Part shown: positions 1 to 8,120 of the stretch, one piece after another
How positions within the stretch are numbered: the first letter of the stretch is position 1
Layout: each line of letters starts with the position of its first letter
Origin: Achromobacter agilis
GTDB lineage: Bacteria; Pseudomonadota; Gammaproteobacteria; Burkholderiales; Burkholderiaceae_B
Assembly (NCBI RefSeq): GCF_900496965.1
Contig: NZ_UFQB01000017.1
Span: 62,001-126,000, forward strand
Length of the DNA: 64,000 nt
Direction: 5' to 3'
The notes under the pieces: generated by a model
Database searches by the model: none
What the model saw: the letters and a program-made list of their open reading frames with translations, nothing else
Told to the model about the DNA's origin: nothing
Translations under genes and position numbers: made by a program

Positions 1-519
1 GGCCGCATCGAGATCAATGGCCGCGTGCTGTACGACGCCGAGACGGGCGTCTGCCTGCCGGCGCAGTCGCGCCGCGTCGCCTACCTGTTCCAGGACTATG
101 CCTTGTTCCCCCACCTGACCGTGGCGCAGAACATCGCTTTCGGCCTGCGCCGCGGCTGGCGCAATCCGCCCCGGCGCGAAGTCGGGCCCCAGGCGCAGCG
201 CTGGGTGGACGCCTTCGAGCTGCGGTCCATCGTGGGCAGCTATCCGAGCGAGATCTCGGGCGGGCAGAAGCAGCGGGTGGCCCTGGCGCGCGCGCTCATG
301 CTGCAGCCCGACATCCTGTTGCTGGACGAGCCGTTCTCGGCGCTGGACGCGCAGTTGCGGGGCAGGATGCGGCTGGAGCTCAATGCGCTGCAGCGGCAGC
401 TGGACGTGCCGATGCTGCTGATCACGCACGACCCGGCCGACGTGGACGCGCTGGCCGACGAGGTGTTCGAGGTGCGCGAGGGCAGGGTGCGGCGTTACGA
501 CTCGGACGTAGGCGTTTAG
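1..519 (+). CDS. modC: Molybdate-type ABC transporter ATP-binding protein (ModC-like), 5' partial
   Basis: The frame is open from the first base, so the N-terminus, including the Walker A loop, lies outside the window. About 172 residues remain. They contain the Q-loop region ([14 protein letters not shown]), the ABC signature ISGGQKQR (about residues 86-93), Walker B LLLDEP and the switch histidine in ITHD. The protein ends about 30 residues after the switch His, so it lacks the C-terminal TOBE/Mop domain of classical ModC. The modE gene faces it 45 bp downstream, which is the main reason to call it the molybdate importer ATPase; the ATPase alone could also fit a sulfate or iron importer of the same subfamily. 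It would act at the inner membrane, driving oxyanion uptake with ModA and ModB encoded upstream of the window. Confidence 0.75.
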   Translation, partial: GRIEINGRVLYDAETGVCLPAQSRRVAYLFQDYALFPHLTVAQNIAFGLRRGWRNPPRREVGPQAQRWVDAFELRSIVGSYPSEISGGQKQRVALARALMLQPDILLLDEPFSALDAQLRGRMRLELNALQRQLDVPMLLITHDPADVDALADEVFEVREGRVRRYDSDVGV

Positions 520-564
520 CGGCTGCGGATCTTGGCCCTGTAGGGGCCGCGCTGGCGTGAACGG

Positions 565-1359
565 CTAGTCCAGCACGCCCAGGATCACGCTGGAGGCTTT
601 GAAGATCGCCACGGCGTCGGCGCCGACGTCCAGGCCCAGGTCGTTCGCGCTGTCGTTGGTCACGATGGCCGCCAGCGTAATGCCGCCTTCCAGGCCGATC
701 AGGATCTCGCTGTTCACGGCGCCCGGGCGCAGGGCGGTGATCTTGCCCGGCAGCTGGTTGCGCGCCGACAGGCGCAGGCCCGGCCCGGGCGCGCCGACGA
801 TGACCGACGAAGCCTTGACCAGCGCGATCGCCTCCTTGCCCACGGCCAGCCCCAGCTCCTGGGTGCTTTCGCGCGTGATGGTGGCCGTGAGGGTCTGGCC
901 GCCCGCTATGCGCAGCACGATCTCGTCGTTGACGGCCCCTTCGCGGATGCGGATGACGGTGCCCAGGAGTTTGTTGCGTGCGCTGGTTTTGAGCATGAAG
1001 CGCTTCATCAGGTCGATATCGCCGCTGGCGTCCACGCCGGCGCGGGTCAGGTTTTCCATGAACTTGCGGTGCTCCGCTTCGAGCGCGCGGAAGGTCGCGA
1101 TGAGACGGCGGGCGCGGTCGGTCAGCTGCGTGCCGCCGCCGCCCTTGCCGCCGGCCGCCCGGATCACGAGCGGCTCGCCGGCCAGGTTGTTCATGGCGTC
1201 GATGGCGTCCCAGGCTCCCTTGTAGCTCATGCCCACGGCGCGCGCGGCGTTCGTGATCGAGCCGGTGGCGTCGATCTGCGCCAGCAGGTCTATGCGGTTT
1301 CTTCCGCCCCAGTTCTGGGCGCCGGAGCGAAACCAAATCGAGCCGTCGAGTTCCAACAT
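565..1359 (-). CDS. modE: ModE-family molybdate-responsive transcriptional regulator
   Basis: A 264-residue protein, close to the 262 of E. coli ModE. Residues about 20-100 form the winged-helix DNA-binding domain (GSITNAARAVGMSYKGAW, then the wing rich in glycine at 70-77). Two Mop/TOBE domains follow, each opening with SARN (residues 126 and 198) and containing G-x-V-N-x-E-I; these bind molybdate. The ATG at 1359 is chosen because homologs start just before LDGSIWF; the longer open frame upstream runs through the promoter region and has no family similarity. It converges on the ModC-like gene with 45 bp between the stops. Expected role: a dimeric repressor or activator that tunes molybdate uptake and molybdoenzyme genes. 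Confidence 0.9.
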   Translation of the reverse strand: MLELDGSIWFRSGAQNWGGRNRIDLLAQIDATGSITNAARAVGMSYKGAWDAIDAMNNLAGEPLVIRAAGGKGGGGTQLTDRARRLIATFRALEAEHRKFMENLTRAGVDASGDIDLMKRFMLKTSARNKLLGTVIRIREGAVNDEIVLRIAGGQTLTATITRESTQELGLAVGKEAIALVKASSVIVGAPGPGLRLSARNQLPGKITALRPGAVNSEILIGLEGGITLAAIVTNDSANDLGLDVGADAVAIFKASSVILGVLD

Positions 1360-1519
1360 CGGTATTGGGCCTGTCGTCAGGGCAGGGTATGGGACACGGG
1401 GCGAGTGTACTGGAGGGACGCGGCGGCGGCGGGCCCCTATCGATGAGAATGAGATTCTGTTGATATTTCGCTGGCTTCGCGGCACTATATTCACGCCTTG
1501 GGCTCTCGGAGAAAACAAC

Positions 1520-2113
1520 ATGAAAGCGTTGAAATTGCTGGCGGCGGGATCCATGACGGGGTTGTTGGCGGCGTGCGCGTCGGGTCCCACGGTGAAGAGC
1601 GACTACGACCACCAGGCGGACTTCGCCCAGTACCGGAGCTTCGGGTTCATGTCGCCCCTGGGCACCGACAGGGCAGGCTACAGCACCCTGCTCACCGAGC
1701 GGCTGAAAACCGCCACGCGCGGCCAGATGGAGATGCGCGGCTACGTCTACAGCGCCTCCAACCCCGATCTGCTGGTCAATTTCGGCGCCAAGCTGCAGCA
1801 GAAGGTGCAGGTCACTCCCGCGGCGCCGATGGGGCCATACTACGGCTACCGCGCCGGCTTCTATGGCGGCTGGCCCGGCTACGGCTGGGGCGACGACGTC
1901 TATCAATACACCGAGGGCACCCTGAACATCGACCTCGTCGACGCGCGCCGCAAGCAGCTGGTGTGGGAAGGCGTGGCGGTGGGAGAGGTCCAGAATACGG
2001 ACATCGCGGGCAGCGCGGAAAGCGCGGACAAGGTTGTCGCCCAGATCTTCGCCAAATACCCGTTCCGGGCGGGCGTCGCCGCGCCGCAATTGCCGGACAA
2101 GAGCAAACCGTAG
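1520..2113 (+). CDS. DUF4136 domain-containing lipoprotein
   Basis: A 197-residue protein with a short signal peptide and lipobox LLAAC, lipidated Cys at residue 19. The body matches the DUF4136 pattern: an early FAQYRSFGF segment, a middle stretch rich in Gly, Tyr and Trp (about residues 95-125), then a TLNIDLVDARRKQLVWEG strand and a C-terminal helix ending near FAKYPF. The ATG follows a GGAG Shine-Dalgarno at 1508-1511. It is probably anchored in the outer or inner membrane facing the periplasm; the molecular function of the family is not established. It is transcribed divergently from modE and lies 27 bp before the patatin gene, so the two may form a short operon. Confidence 0.85.
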   Translation: MKALKLLAAGSMTGLLAACASGPTVKSDYDHQADFAQYRSFGFMSPLGTDRAGYSTLLTERLKTATRGQMEMRGYVYSASNPDLLVNFGAKLQQKVQVTPAAPMGPYYGYRAGFYGGWPGYGWGDDVYQYTEGTLNIDLVDARRKQLVWEGVAVGEVQNTDIAGSAESADKVVAQIFAKYPFRAGVAAPQLPDKSKP

Positions 2114-2140
2114 GCCTGCCTACACCAGAAGGAACACCGC

Positions 2141-3340
2141 ATGAGCGCTCGCCGCAAGGCTCCATCGCCACCCCGGGACACCGGCGATACGCCGCCCTAC
2201 GAAGTCGTCGCCCTGGTGCTGCAGGGCGGCGGCGCTCTCGGGGCCTACCAGGCGGGGGTCTACCAGGGCCTGCACGAAGCGGGCATCCGGCCCAACTGGA
2301 TTTCGGGCATTTCCATCGGGTCGATCAACGCCGCCATCATCGCGGGCTCGCCCGAGGATGAGCGCGTCGAGCGGCTGCGCGGCTTCTGGGAGAGCATCTG
2401 CCGGCCGGCGGCGTTCGCCTCCATGCCCTGGGGCGAGACCGTGGCGGACATGTTCGCGGGCCTGCCCTTCGGCTTCGGTTCGCCGGTCATGAACGGCCAG
2501 GTCTCGGCGCTGCAGGCCTTGTTTGCCGGGCAACCGGGTTTCTTCAAGCCGCGTTTTCCGCCGCCGTACCTGGTGCACGGCAGGGGGGCGGCCTCCACCA
2601 GCTTCTACGACACCACGCCCCTGATCGCGACCTTGCGGCAGTTCGTGGATTTCGACCTGCTCAACAGCGGGGCCATCCGCGCCAGTTTCGGCGTCGTGAA
2701 CGTGCGCAGCGGCAACTTCGCGTATTTCGACAGCCTGAAGCACAAGCTGGAGCCCGAGCACATCATGGCCTCGGGCGCCTTGCCGCCGGGTTTTCCGTCC
2801 GTCGAGATCGGCGGCGAGCACTACTGGGACGGCGGCGTCGTGTCCAATACGCCGCTGGCGCAGGTGCTGACCACGGACAACATGCGCGATACCCTCGCGT
2901 TCCAGGTGGACCTGTGGCCCGCGCGCGGCGGCTTGCCGACCTCCCTGGAAGAGGTGGCCGAGCGGCAGAAGGACATCCAGTACTCCAGTAGGACCCGTCT
3001 GGTTACCGATCAGTTGCGGCGCGTGCTCAAATTGCGTCACGGCCTGCAGCGCCTCCTGGAGCGCCTGCCGGAAGCCGAGCGCAACGCGGCGGAGCTTGCG
3101 GACATCCGCAGGCTGTCGCACACGCCCGCCACCAACATCATCAACCTCATCTACGAGTCCAAGCACCGGGAGCGCTATTCCAAGGACTACGAGTTCGGCA
3201 CCGAAGCCATGCGCGAGCACTGGGAGTCGGGGCTGGCCGACATCCGCCACACCCTCGCGAAGCCGGGCATCCTGACCCGTCCCACAGAGGACAGCTGCTT
3301 CGTGACGCACGATATCCATCGCAACGGCACGCACACCTGA
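2141..3340 (+). CDS. Patatin-like phospholipase with C-terminal DUF3734
   Basis: 399 residues. The patatin fold is shown by the oxyanion loop GGGALG (residues 29-34), the nucleophile motif GISIG with Ser58, and the catalytic Asp in DGG (231-233), which together make the Ser-Asp dyad of patatin lipid acyl hydrolases. The C-terminal 130 residues (HIMASGALPPGFP through the long charged helices) fit DUF3734, common in proteobacterial patatins. An AAGGAA ribosome site lies 7 bases before the ATG. No signal peptide is evident, so it is probably cytoplasmic or peripheral. Predicted role: hydrolysis of membrane phospholipid or storage lipid acyl esters; the substrate cannot be read from sequence. Confidence 0.88.
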   Translation: MSARRKAPSPPRDTGDTPPYEVVALVLQGGGALGAYQAGVYQGLHEAGIRPNWISGISIGSINAAIIAGSPEDERVERLRGFWESICRPAAFASMPWGETVADMFAGLPFGFGSPVMNGQVSALQALFAGQPGFFKPRFPPPYLVHGRGAASTSFYDTTPLIATLRQFVDFDLLNSGAIRASFGVVNVRSGNFAYFDSLKHKLEPEHIMASGALPPGFPSVEIGGEHYWDGGVVSNTPLAQVLTTDNMRDTLAFQVDLWPARGGLPTSLEEVAERQKDIQYSSRTRLVTDQLRRVLKLRHGLQRLLERLPEAERNAAELADIRRLSHTPATNIINLIYESKHRERYSKDYEFGTEAMREHWESGLADIRHTLAKPGILTRPTEDSCFVTHDIHRNGTHT

Positions 3341-3475
3341 GGCCCGCCGACTGTCGATTCCGTGCACAAAATCCGCCTTGGTGTGCGGTTTCGCGCCGCA
3401 AAAGTCAGTGATTTCCCCAATAACTGAGTTACATTAACGGGCTATTCACGTGCCTTGATGACGCATGCTTTTATT

Positions 3476-3504
3476 TTGATCGCGGGCAAAAGTCGCGGTT
3501 AAAT
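3476..3504 (+). promoter_or_regulatory. Candidate sigma-70 promoter for the RND efflux operon
   Basis: TTGATC at 3476-3481 and TTAAAT at 3499-3504 are separated by exactly 17 bp and lie about 50 bp before the ATG of the adaptor gene, in an AT-richer patch. Each hexamer matches four of six consensus positions. No repressor gene of the TetR type is adjacent, unlike many acrAB loci. This is pattern recognition only. Confidence 0.35.
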
Positions 3505-3555
3505 ACTGCGATTGCTTGACGCGACTACGGTTTACAACGCTACGCGGGGGTTTCA

Positions 3556-4830
3556 ATGGGGTTTTCGCCTAAACGTGTTTCAGGGCTGGCTTTTTCCGGT
3601 GGAGTCCTCGCGCTGATATTGGCGGGTTGCGGTGAAAAGCCGCAAATGAACCCAGGCATGCCCCAGGTCAGCGTCGTCACGATCCAGCCGCAGCGCGCGC
3701 CCATCGTTTCAGAACTGCCCGGCCGCGTCGACGCCGTCCGGGATGCCCAGATCCGTTCGCGGGTCACCGGCATCGTCCAGAAGATCACCTTCGAGCAGGG
3801 CGGCGACGTCAAGGAAAACCAGCTGCTCTTCAAGATCGATCCGGCGCCCTACAAGGCCGCCTACGATCAGGCGACGGCGCAGCTCAAGCAGGCGCAGGCC
3901 AATCTGTTCAGCGCCAAGCTGCTGGCCGACCGCTATGCCCCGCTGGTCAAGGCCAACGCCGTCAGCAAGCAGGAATACGACAACGCCGTGGCCTCGTACC
4001 GCCAGGCGGATGCCGCGGTCGCCGCCGCCAAGGCCGCCCAGGACAACGCCGCGATCAACCTCGGCTACACCGACGTCACCTCGCCCATCACGGGTCGCAT
4101 CGGCAAGCCGCTGGTCACCGAGGGCGCGCTGGTCGAAGCCACGTCCGCCACGCAGATGGCCATCGTGCAGCAACTGGACCCGATCTACGTGGACTTCACC
4201 CAGTCCACGGCGGAGCTGGCGTCGTTGCGCCGCGCGTTCGCCAGCGGCCAGCTGCAGCAGATCGGCAAGGATACGGCGCGTGCCACCATCGTCCTCGAAG
4301 ACGGCACCGAATACGGCCAGCCCGGCAAGCTGCTGTTCACGGGCATCACCGTGGATCCGTCCACCGGCCAGGTGAACCTGCGCGCCGAAGTGCCCAACCC
4401 CGATGGCATCCTCTTGCCCGGCATGTATGTGCGGGTGCGCCTGGAGCAGGGCGTGGACGACAAGGCCCTGATGGTGCCTCAGCAGGCGCTGCAGCGCACC
4501 GCCGACGGCATGCAGAGCCTGATGCTGGTCAAGGACAACAAGATCGAACAGCTGCCCGTGACCACCGGCGGAGCCATCAAGAACGAATGGGTCGTCACCA
4601 GCGGCCTGAAGGCCGGCGATGTGGTCGTCGTGGAAGGCTTCCAGAAGATCCGCCCCGGCGCGCCGGTGCAGGTCAGCGAGTGGAACAAAGGGAACAAGGG
4701 CGGGGCGGCAGCGCCAGGCGCCCAGCCCCCGGCGCAACCGGGCGCCAAGCCGGCGGAACCCGCCCCGCAGCCCGGCGCCAAACCGGCCGAGCCTGCGCAA
4801 CAAGACAAGGCCGCAGGCCAGAAATCTTAA
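3556..4830 (+). CDS. RND efflux periplasmic adaptor subunit (AcrA/MexA type)
   Basis: A 424-residue membrane fusion lipoprotein with signal peptide and lipobox LAGC (lipidated Cys25). The order is typical of AcrA/MexA: a biotinyl-lipoyl half (RSRVTGIVQKITFEQGGDVK), an alpha-hairpin of about residues 95-160, the second lipoyl half (DVTSPITGRIGK), a beta-barrel and a membrane-proximal domain. After the conserved core (about residue 375) there is an unusual Pro/Ala-rich tail with two PGAKPAEPA repeats. It would bridge the inner-membrane pump and the outer-membrane channel encoded directly downstream. The nearest named systems are AcrAB-TolC and MexAB-OprM; the exact orthologue name is left open. 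Confidence 0.93.
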   Translation: MGFSPKRVSGLAFSGGVLALILAGCGEKPQMNPGMPQVSVVTIQPQRAPIVSELPGRVDAVRDAQIRSRVTGIVQKITFEQGGDVKENQLLFKIDPAPYKAAYDQATAQLKQAQANLFSAKLLADRYAPLVKANAVSKQEYDNAVASYRQADAAVAAAKAAQDNAAINLGYTDVTSPITGRIGKPLVTEGALVEATSATQMAIVQQLDPIYVDFTQSTAELASLRRAFASGQLQQIGKDTARATIVLEDGTEYGQPGKLLFTGITVDPSTGQVNLRAEVPNPDGILLPGMYVRVRLEQGVDDKALMVPQQALQRTADGMQSLMLVKDNKIEQLPVTTGGAIKNEWVVTSGLKAGDVVVVEGFQKIRPGAPVQVSEWNKGNKGGAAAPGAQPPAQPGAKPAEPAPQPGAKPAEPAQQDKAAGQKS

Positions 4831-4835
4831 GCGGC

Positions 4836-4855
4836 ACGCGGCGCTTGCGCCGCGT
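4836..4855 (+). other. Intercistronic GC-rich stem-loop between adaptor and pump genes
   Basis: A perfect inverted repeat: ACGCGGCGC at 4836-4844, a TT centre, then GCGCCGCGT at 4847-4855. It starts 5 bases after the adaptor stop codon and is followed by the pyrimidine-rich TCCTCTTT. The RNA hairpin would be very stable. It may act as a partial terminator or an RNA stability element that sets the adaptor-to-pump ratio; there is no long T run, so full termination is unlikely. Confidence 0.6.
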
Positions 4856-4892
4856 TCCTCTTTCGTGAGCATCGCTTTCAGAGTCAGCCCAC

Positions 4893-7800
4893 ATGCCGCA
4901 ATTTTTCATTGATAGACCGATTTTTGCCTGGGTAGTCGCCCTGTTCATCTTGCTGGCCGGGGTTCTGGCCATCCCGAACATGCCGATTTCGCAGTACCCG
5001 GACGTGGCGCCGCCCGCCATCACGATCACGGCCACGTATCCGGGCGCTTCGGCCAACGAAGTGGCCGAGCAGGTCACCAGTATCATCGAAGACCAGCTCA
5101 ACGGCGCGAAGGGCCTGATCTACTACGAGTCGGTCAGCGATTCCTACGGCACCTCGACCATCACCGCCACGTTCGCGCCCGGCACCAATCCCGACCTGGC
5201 GCAGGTGGACGTGCAGAACCGCGTGTCCAACGTGGTCGCGCAGTTGCCCACCGCCGTGCAGCAGCAGGGCCTGCAATACGAGCAGACCAGTACCGGCTTC
5301 CTGATGGTGGCGGCGGTGTCGTCCACCGACGGTTCGCTAGACCAGACCGCGCTGGCCGACTACATCACCCGCAATATCAAGAACCCGGTGTCGCGCGTGC
5401 CCGGCGTGGGCCAGTTCCAGCTGTTCGCCGCGCCGCGCGCCATGCGCGTCTGGGTGGACCCAGCCAAGCTGGTGGGCTTCAACCTGAGTATGTCGCAGGT
5501 CAACCAGGCGATCGCCAACCAGAACGTGGTGATTTCCGGCGGCAGCATCGGCGCGCCGCCCAACCCGGATTCGCAGCGCATCACCGCCACGGTCACGGCC
5601 AACGGCCAGCTGAGCACGGTCGAGGGCTTCGGCCAGATCGTCCTGCGCGCCAATACCGACGGCTCCAAGGTGCTGCTGCGCGACGTCGCTCGCATCGAAG
5701 TCGGCGCGGACAACTACCAGTTCGGCGCCCGCCTGAACGGCAAGCCGACGGCGGCCTTCGCCATCGTGCTGTCGCCGGACGCGAACGCGCTGGCGACCGC
5801 GCAGGGCGTGCGCCAGCAGATGGAGGAGCTGTCCAAGTACTTCCCGGGCAACATCACCTACTCCATTCCGTACGACACCGCGCCCTACGTGAAGGTGTCC
5901 ATCGAACAGGTGGTCCATACCCTGGTCGAGGCCATGATCCTGGTGTTCCTGGTGATGTATCTGTTCCTGCAGAACGTCCGGTACACCCTGATCCCGGCGC
6001 TGGTGGTGCCGGTGGCCATGCTGGGGGCGTTCGCGGTGATGCTGGCGCTCGGCTTCTCCATCAACGTGCTGACCATGTTCGCCATGGTGCTGGCCATCGG
6101 GATCCTGGTGGACGACGCCATCGTGGTGGTCGAGAACGTCGAGCGGATCATGGCGACCGAAGGGTTGCCGCCCAAGGAAGCCACCAAGAAGGCCATGCCG
6201 CAGATCAGCGGCGCCATCATCGGTATTACGCTGGTGCTGGTGACCGTGTTCCTGCCGCTGGCCTTCATGAGCGGTTCGGTGGGCGTGATCTACCGCCAGT
6301 TCTCCGTGGCCATGGCCGTGTCGATCTTCTTCTCGGCCCTGCTGGCGTTGACCTTCACGCCGGCGCTGTGCGCCACCATCCTCAAGCCGGTGCCCAAGGG
6401 GCATCACGACGAGAAGAAGGGCTTCTTCGGCTGGCTCAACCGCAAGTTCGACGCCACCACCCACGGTTACCAGAACTGGGTGTCGCGCATCCTGCACAAG
6501 GGCGGCCGCATGATGCTGGTGTTCCTGCTGCTGGTCCTGCTGCTGGGCTGGCTGTACCTGCGCCTGCCTTCGTCGTTCCTGCCCGAGGAAGACCAGGGCT
6601 ACGTGGTCAGCAACATCGAACTGCCCACGGGCGCCACGGCGAACCGCACCGTCGACGTCATCGAACAGGTCGAGAAGTACTTCTCGGGCGTGTCGGCGGT
6701 CGAGAACGTGATTGCCGTGCAGGGCTATAGCTTCAACGGCAACGGCCTGAACGCCGCCATCGCGTTCGTCACGCTGAAGGATTTCAGCGAACGCAAGGAG
6801 CGCAAGGATTCCGCGGGGGCGATCGCGTTCAACGCCTTCGAGAAGCAGCTGATGGGCATCCACGACGCGCAGGTGTTCACCTTGGTGCCGCCCGCCATCT
6901 CCTCGCTGGGCAACGCCACCGGTTTCGACTTCCGCCTGCAGGATCGCGGGTCGGCCGGTTCCGAGGCGCTGGCGTCGGCCACCGCCGAGCTGATGGGCAT
7001 GGCCATGAAGAGCCCCGTGCTGTCGCAGGTGCGGATCACCGGCCTCGGCCAGGGCGCGCAGCTCAGCCTGACCATCGATCGCGACAAGGCCGCGGCGCTG
7101 GGCGTGGACTTCAACGAGGCCGCCTCGCTGATCTCCACGGCGGTCGGCTCGGCTTACCTGAGCAAGTTCCCCAACCTGGGCCGGATGCAGAATATCTGGG
7201 TGCAGGCCGACGCGCCGTACCGCATGCAGCTCAGCGACGTGCTGCAGCTGAACGCGCGCAACGGCCAGGGCGGCATGGTGCCGCTGTCCACCTTCGTGAA
7301 GGCCGAGTGGAAGCAGGGCCCGGTGCAGGTGGTGCGCTACAACAGCTACGAGTCCATGCGCATCAGCGGCGACGCGGCGGCGGGCTACACCACCGGCGAG
7401 GCCATGGCTGAAATGGAACGTCTGGTCGGGCAGCTGCCCCAAGGCTTCGGCTACGAATGGAACGGCCTTTCCTACCAGGAACGCCAGGCCGGCAATCAGG
7501 CTCCCATCCTGATGGGCCTGTCGCTGCTGGTTGTGTTCCTGGTGCTGGCCGCCCTGTATGAAAGCTGGGCGATCCCGATCTCGGTGATGCTGGTGGTGCC
7601 GCTGGGCATGCTGGGCGCCGTGGCGCTGATCAGTGCGCTGGGCATGTCCAACGACGTGTACTTCCAGGTGGGCATGGTGACCGTGATCGGCCTGGCGGCC
7701 AAGAACGCCATCCTGATCGTGGAATTCGCCAAGGACCAGTACGCCCGCGGCATGGGCTTGTTCGAGTCCGCGGTGGAGGCCGCGAGGCTGCGGTTCCGTC

Positions 7801-8120
7801 CGATCCTGATGACCTCGCTGGCGTTCATCCTGGGCGTGGTCCCGCTGGCAATGGCAACCGGCGCGGGCGCCGCCAGCCAGAAGGCGGTGGGCCTGGGCGT
7901 GTTGGGCGGCATGCTGGCCGCCACGCCGTTCGCGGTGATTTTCGTGCCGACCTTCTTCGTCGTCGTGCTGGGCCTGTTCAAGACGCGGCCCCGCCTGCTG
8001 GGCGCCGAACTGCGCGCCTTCGAGGAAGAGCAGGCCGCCAAGAAGGCCGCCGGCGAAACGGCGCCGGAAGCCGCGCAGCACCCCGCACAACCCAACGGTG
8101 GCCAGGAGGGCAAGGAATGA
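4893..8120 (+). CDS. RND efflux pump inner-membrane permease (AcrB/MexB type, HAE1 family)
   Basis: 1075 residues, slightly longer than the usual 1045-1050 because of a charged Glu/Ala-rich tail. Hallmarks of the HAE1 family are present: N-terminus MPQFFIDRPIFAWV, the proton-relay pair Asp407-Asp408 in GILVDDAIVVVENVER, and the essential Lys at about 937 in GLAAKNAILIVEFAK. Two six-helix halves each carry a large periplasmic porter loop. It is a proton-driven trimeric exporter of hydrophobic drugs, detergents and dyes. The gene lies 62 bp after the adaptor gene and overlaps the outer-membrane gene by 4 bases (ATGA). Confidence 0.95.
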   Translation: MPQFFIDRPIFAWVVALFILLAGVLAIPNMPISQYPDVAPPAITITATYPGASANEVAEQVTSIIEDQLNGAKGLIYYESVSDSYGTSTITATFAPGTNPDLAQVDVQNRVSNVVAQLPTAVQQQGLQYEQTSTGFLMVAAVSSTDGSLDQTALADYITRNIKNPVSRVPGVGQFQLFAAPRAMRVWVDPAKLVGFNLSMSQVNQAIANQNVVISGGSIGAPPNPDSQRITATVTANGQLSTVEGFGQIVLRANTDGSKVLLRDVARIEVGADNYQFGARLNGKPTAAFAIVLSPDANALATAQGVRQQMEELSKYFPGNITYSIPYDTAPYVKVSIEQVVHTLVEAMILVFLVMYLFLQNVRYTLIPALVVPVAMLGAFAVMLALGFSINVLTMFAMVLAIGILVDDAIVVVENVERIMATEGLPPKEATKKAMPQISGAIIGITLVLVTVFLPLAFMSGSVGVIYRQFSVAMAVSIFFSALLALTFTPALCATILKPVPKGHHDEKKGFFGWLNRKFDATTHGYQNWVSRILHKGGRMMLVFLLLVLLLGWLYLRLPSSFLPEEDQGYVVSNIELPTGATANRTVDVIEQVEKYFSGVSAVENVIAVQGYSFNGNGLNAAIAFVTLKDFSERKERKDSAGAIAFNAFEKQLMGIHDAQVFTLVPPAISSLGNATGFDFRLQDRGSAGSEALASATAELMGMAMKSPVLSQVRITGLGQGAQLSLTIDRDKAAALGVDFNEAASLISTAVGSAYLSKFPNLGRMQNIWVQADAPYRMQLSDVLQLNARNGQGGMVPLSTFVKAEWKQGPVQVVRYNSYESMRISGDAAAGYTTGEAMAEMERLVGQLPQGFGYEWNGLSYQERQAGNQAPILMGLSLLVVFLVLAALYESWAIPISVMLVVPLGMLGAVALISALGMSNDVYFQVGMVTVIGLAAKNAILIVEFAKDQYARGMGLFESAVEAARLRFRPILMTSLAFILGVVPLAMATGAGAASQKAVGLGVLGGMLAATPFAVIFVPTFFVVVLGLFKTRPRLLGAELRAFEEEQAAKKAAGETAPEAAQHPAQPNGGQEGKE

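Noticed and set aside
422-2089. 555-codon minus-strand frame over modE and the DUF4136 gene
   Set aside because: Low-complexity Arg/Pro/Gly/Ala translation that crosses the divergent promoter region; modE is in another frame with full family motifs.
5337-8090. 917-codon open frame on the minus strand opposite the RND pump gene
   Set aside because: It is rich in His, Gln, Arg and Gly, shows no domain, and mirrors the codon pattern of the pump gene; a typical antisense shadow in high-GC DNA.
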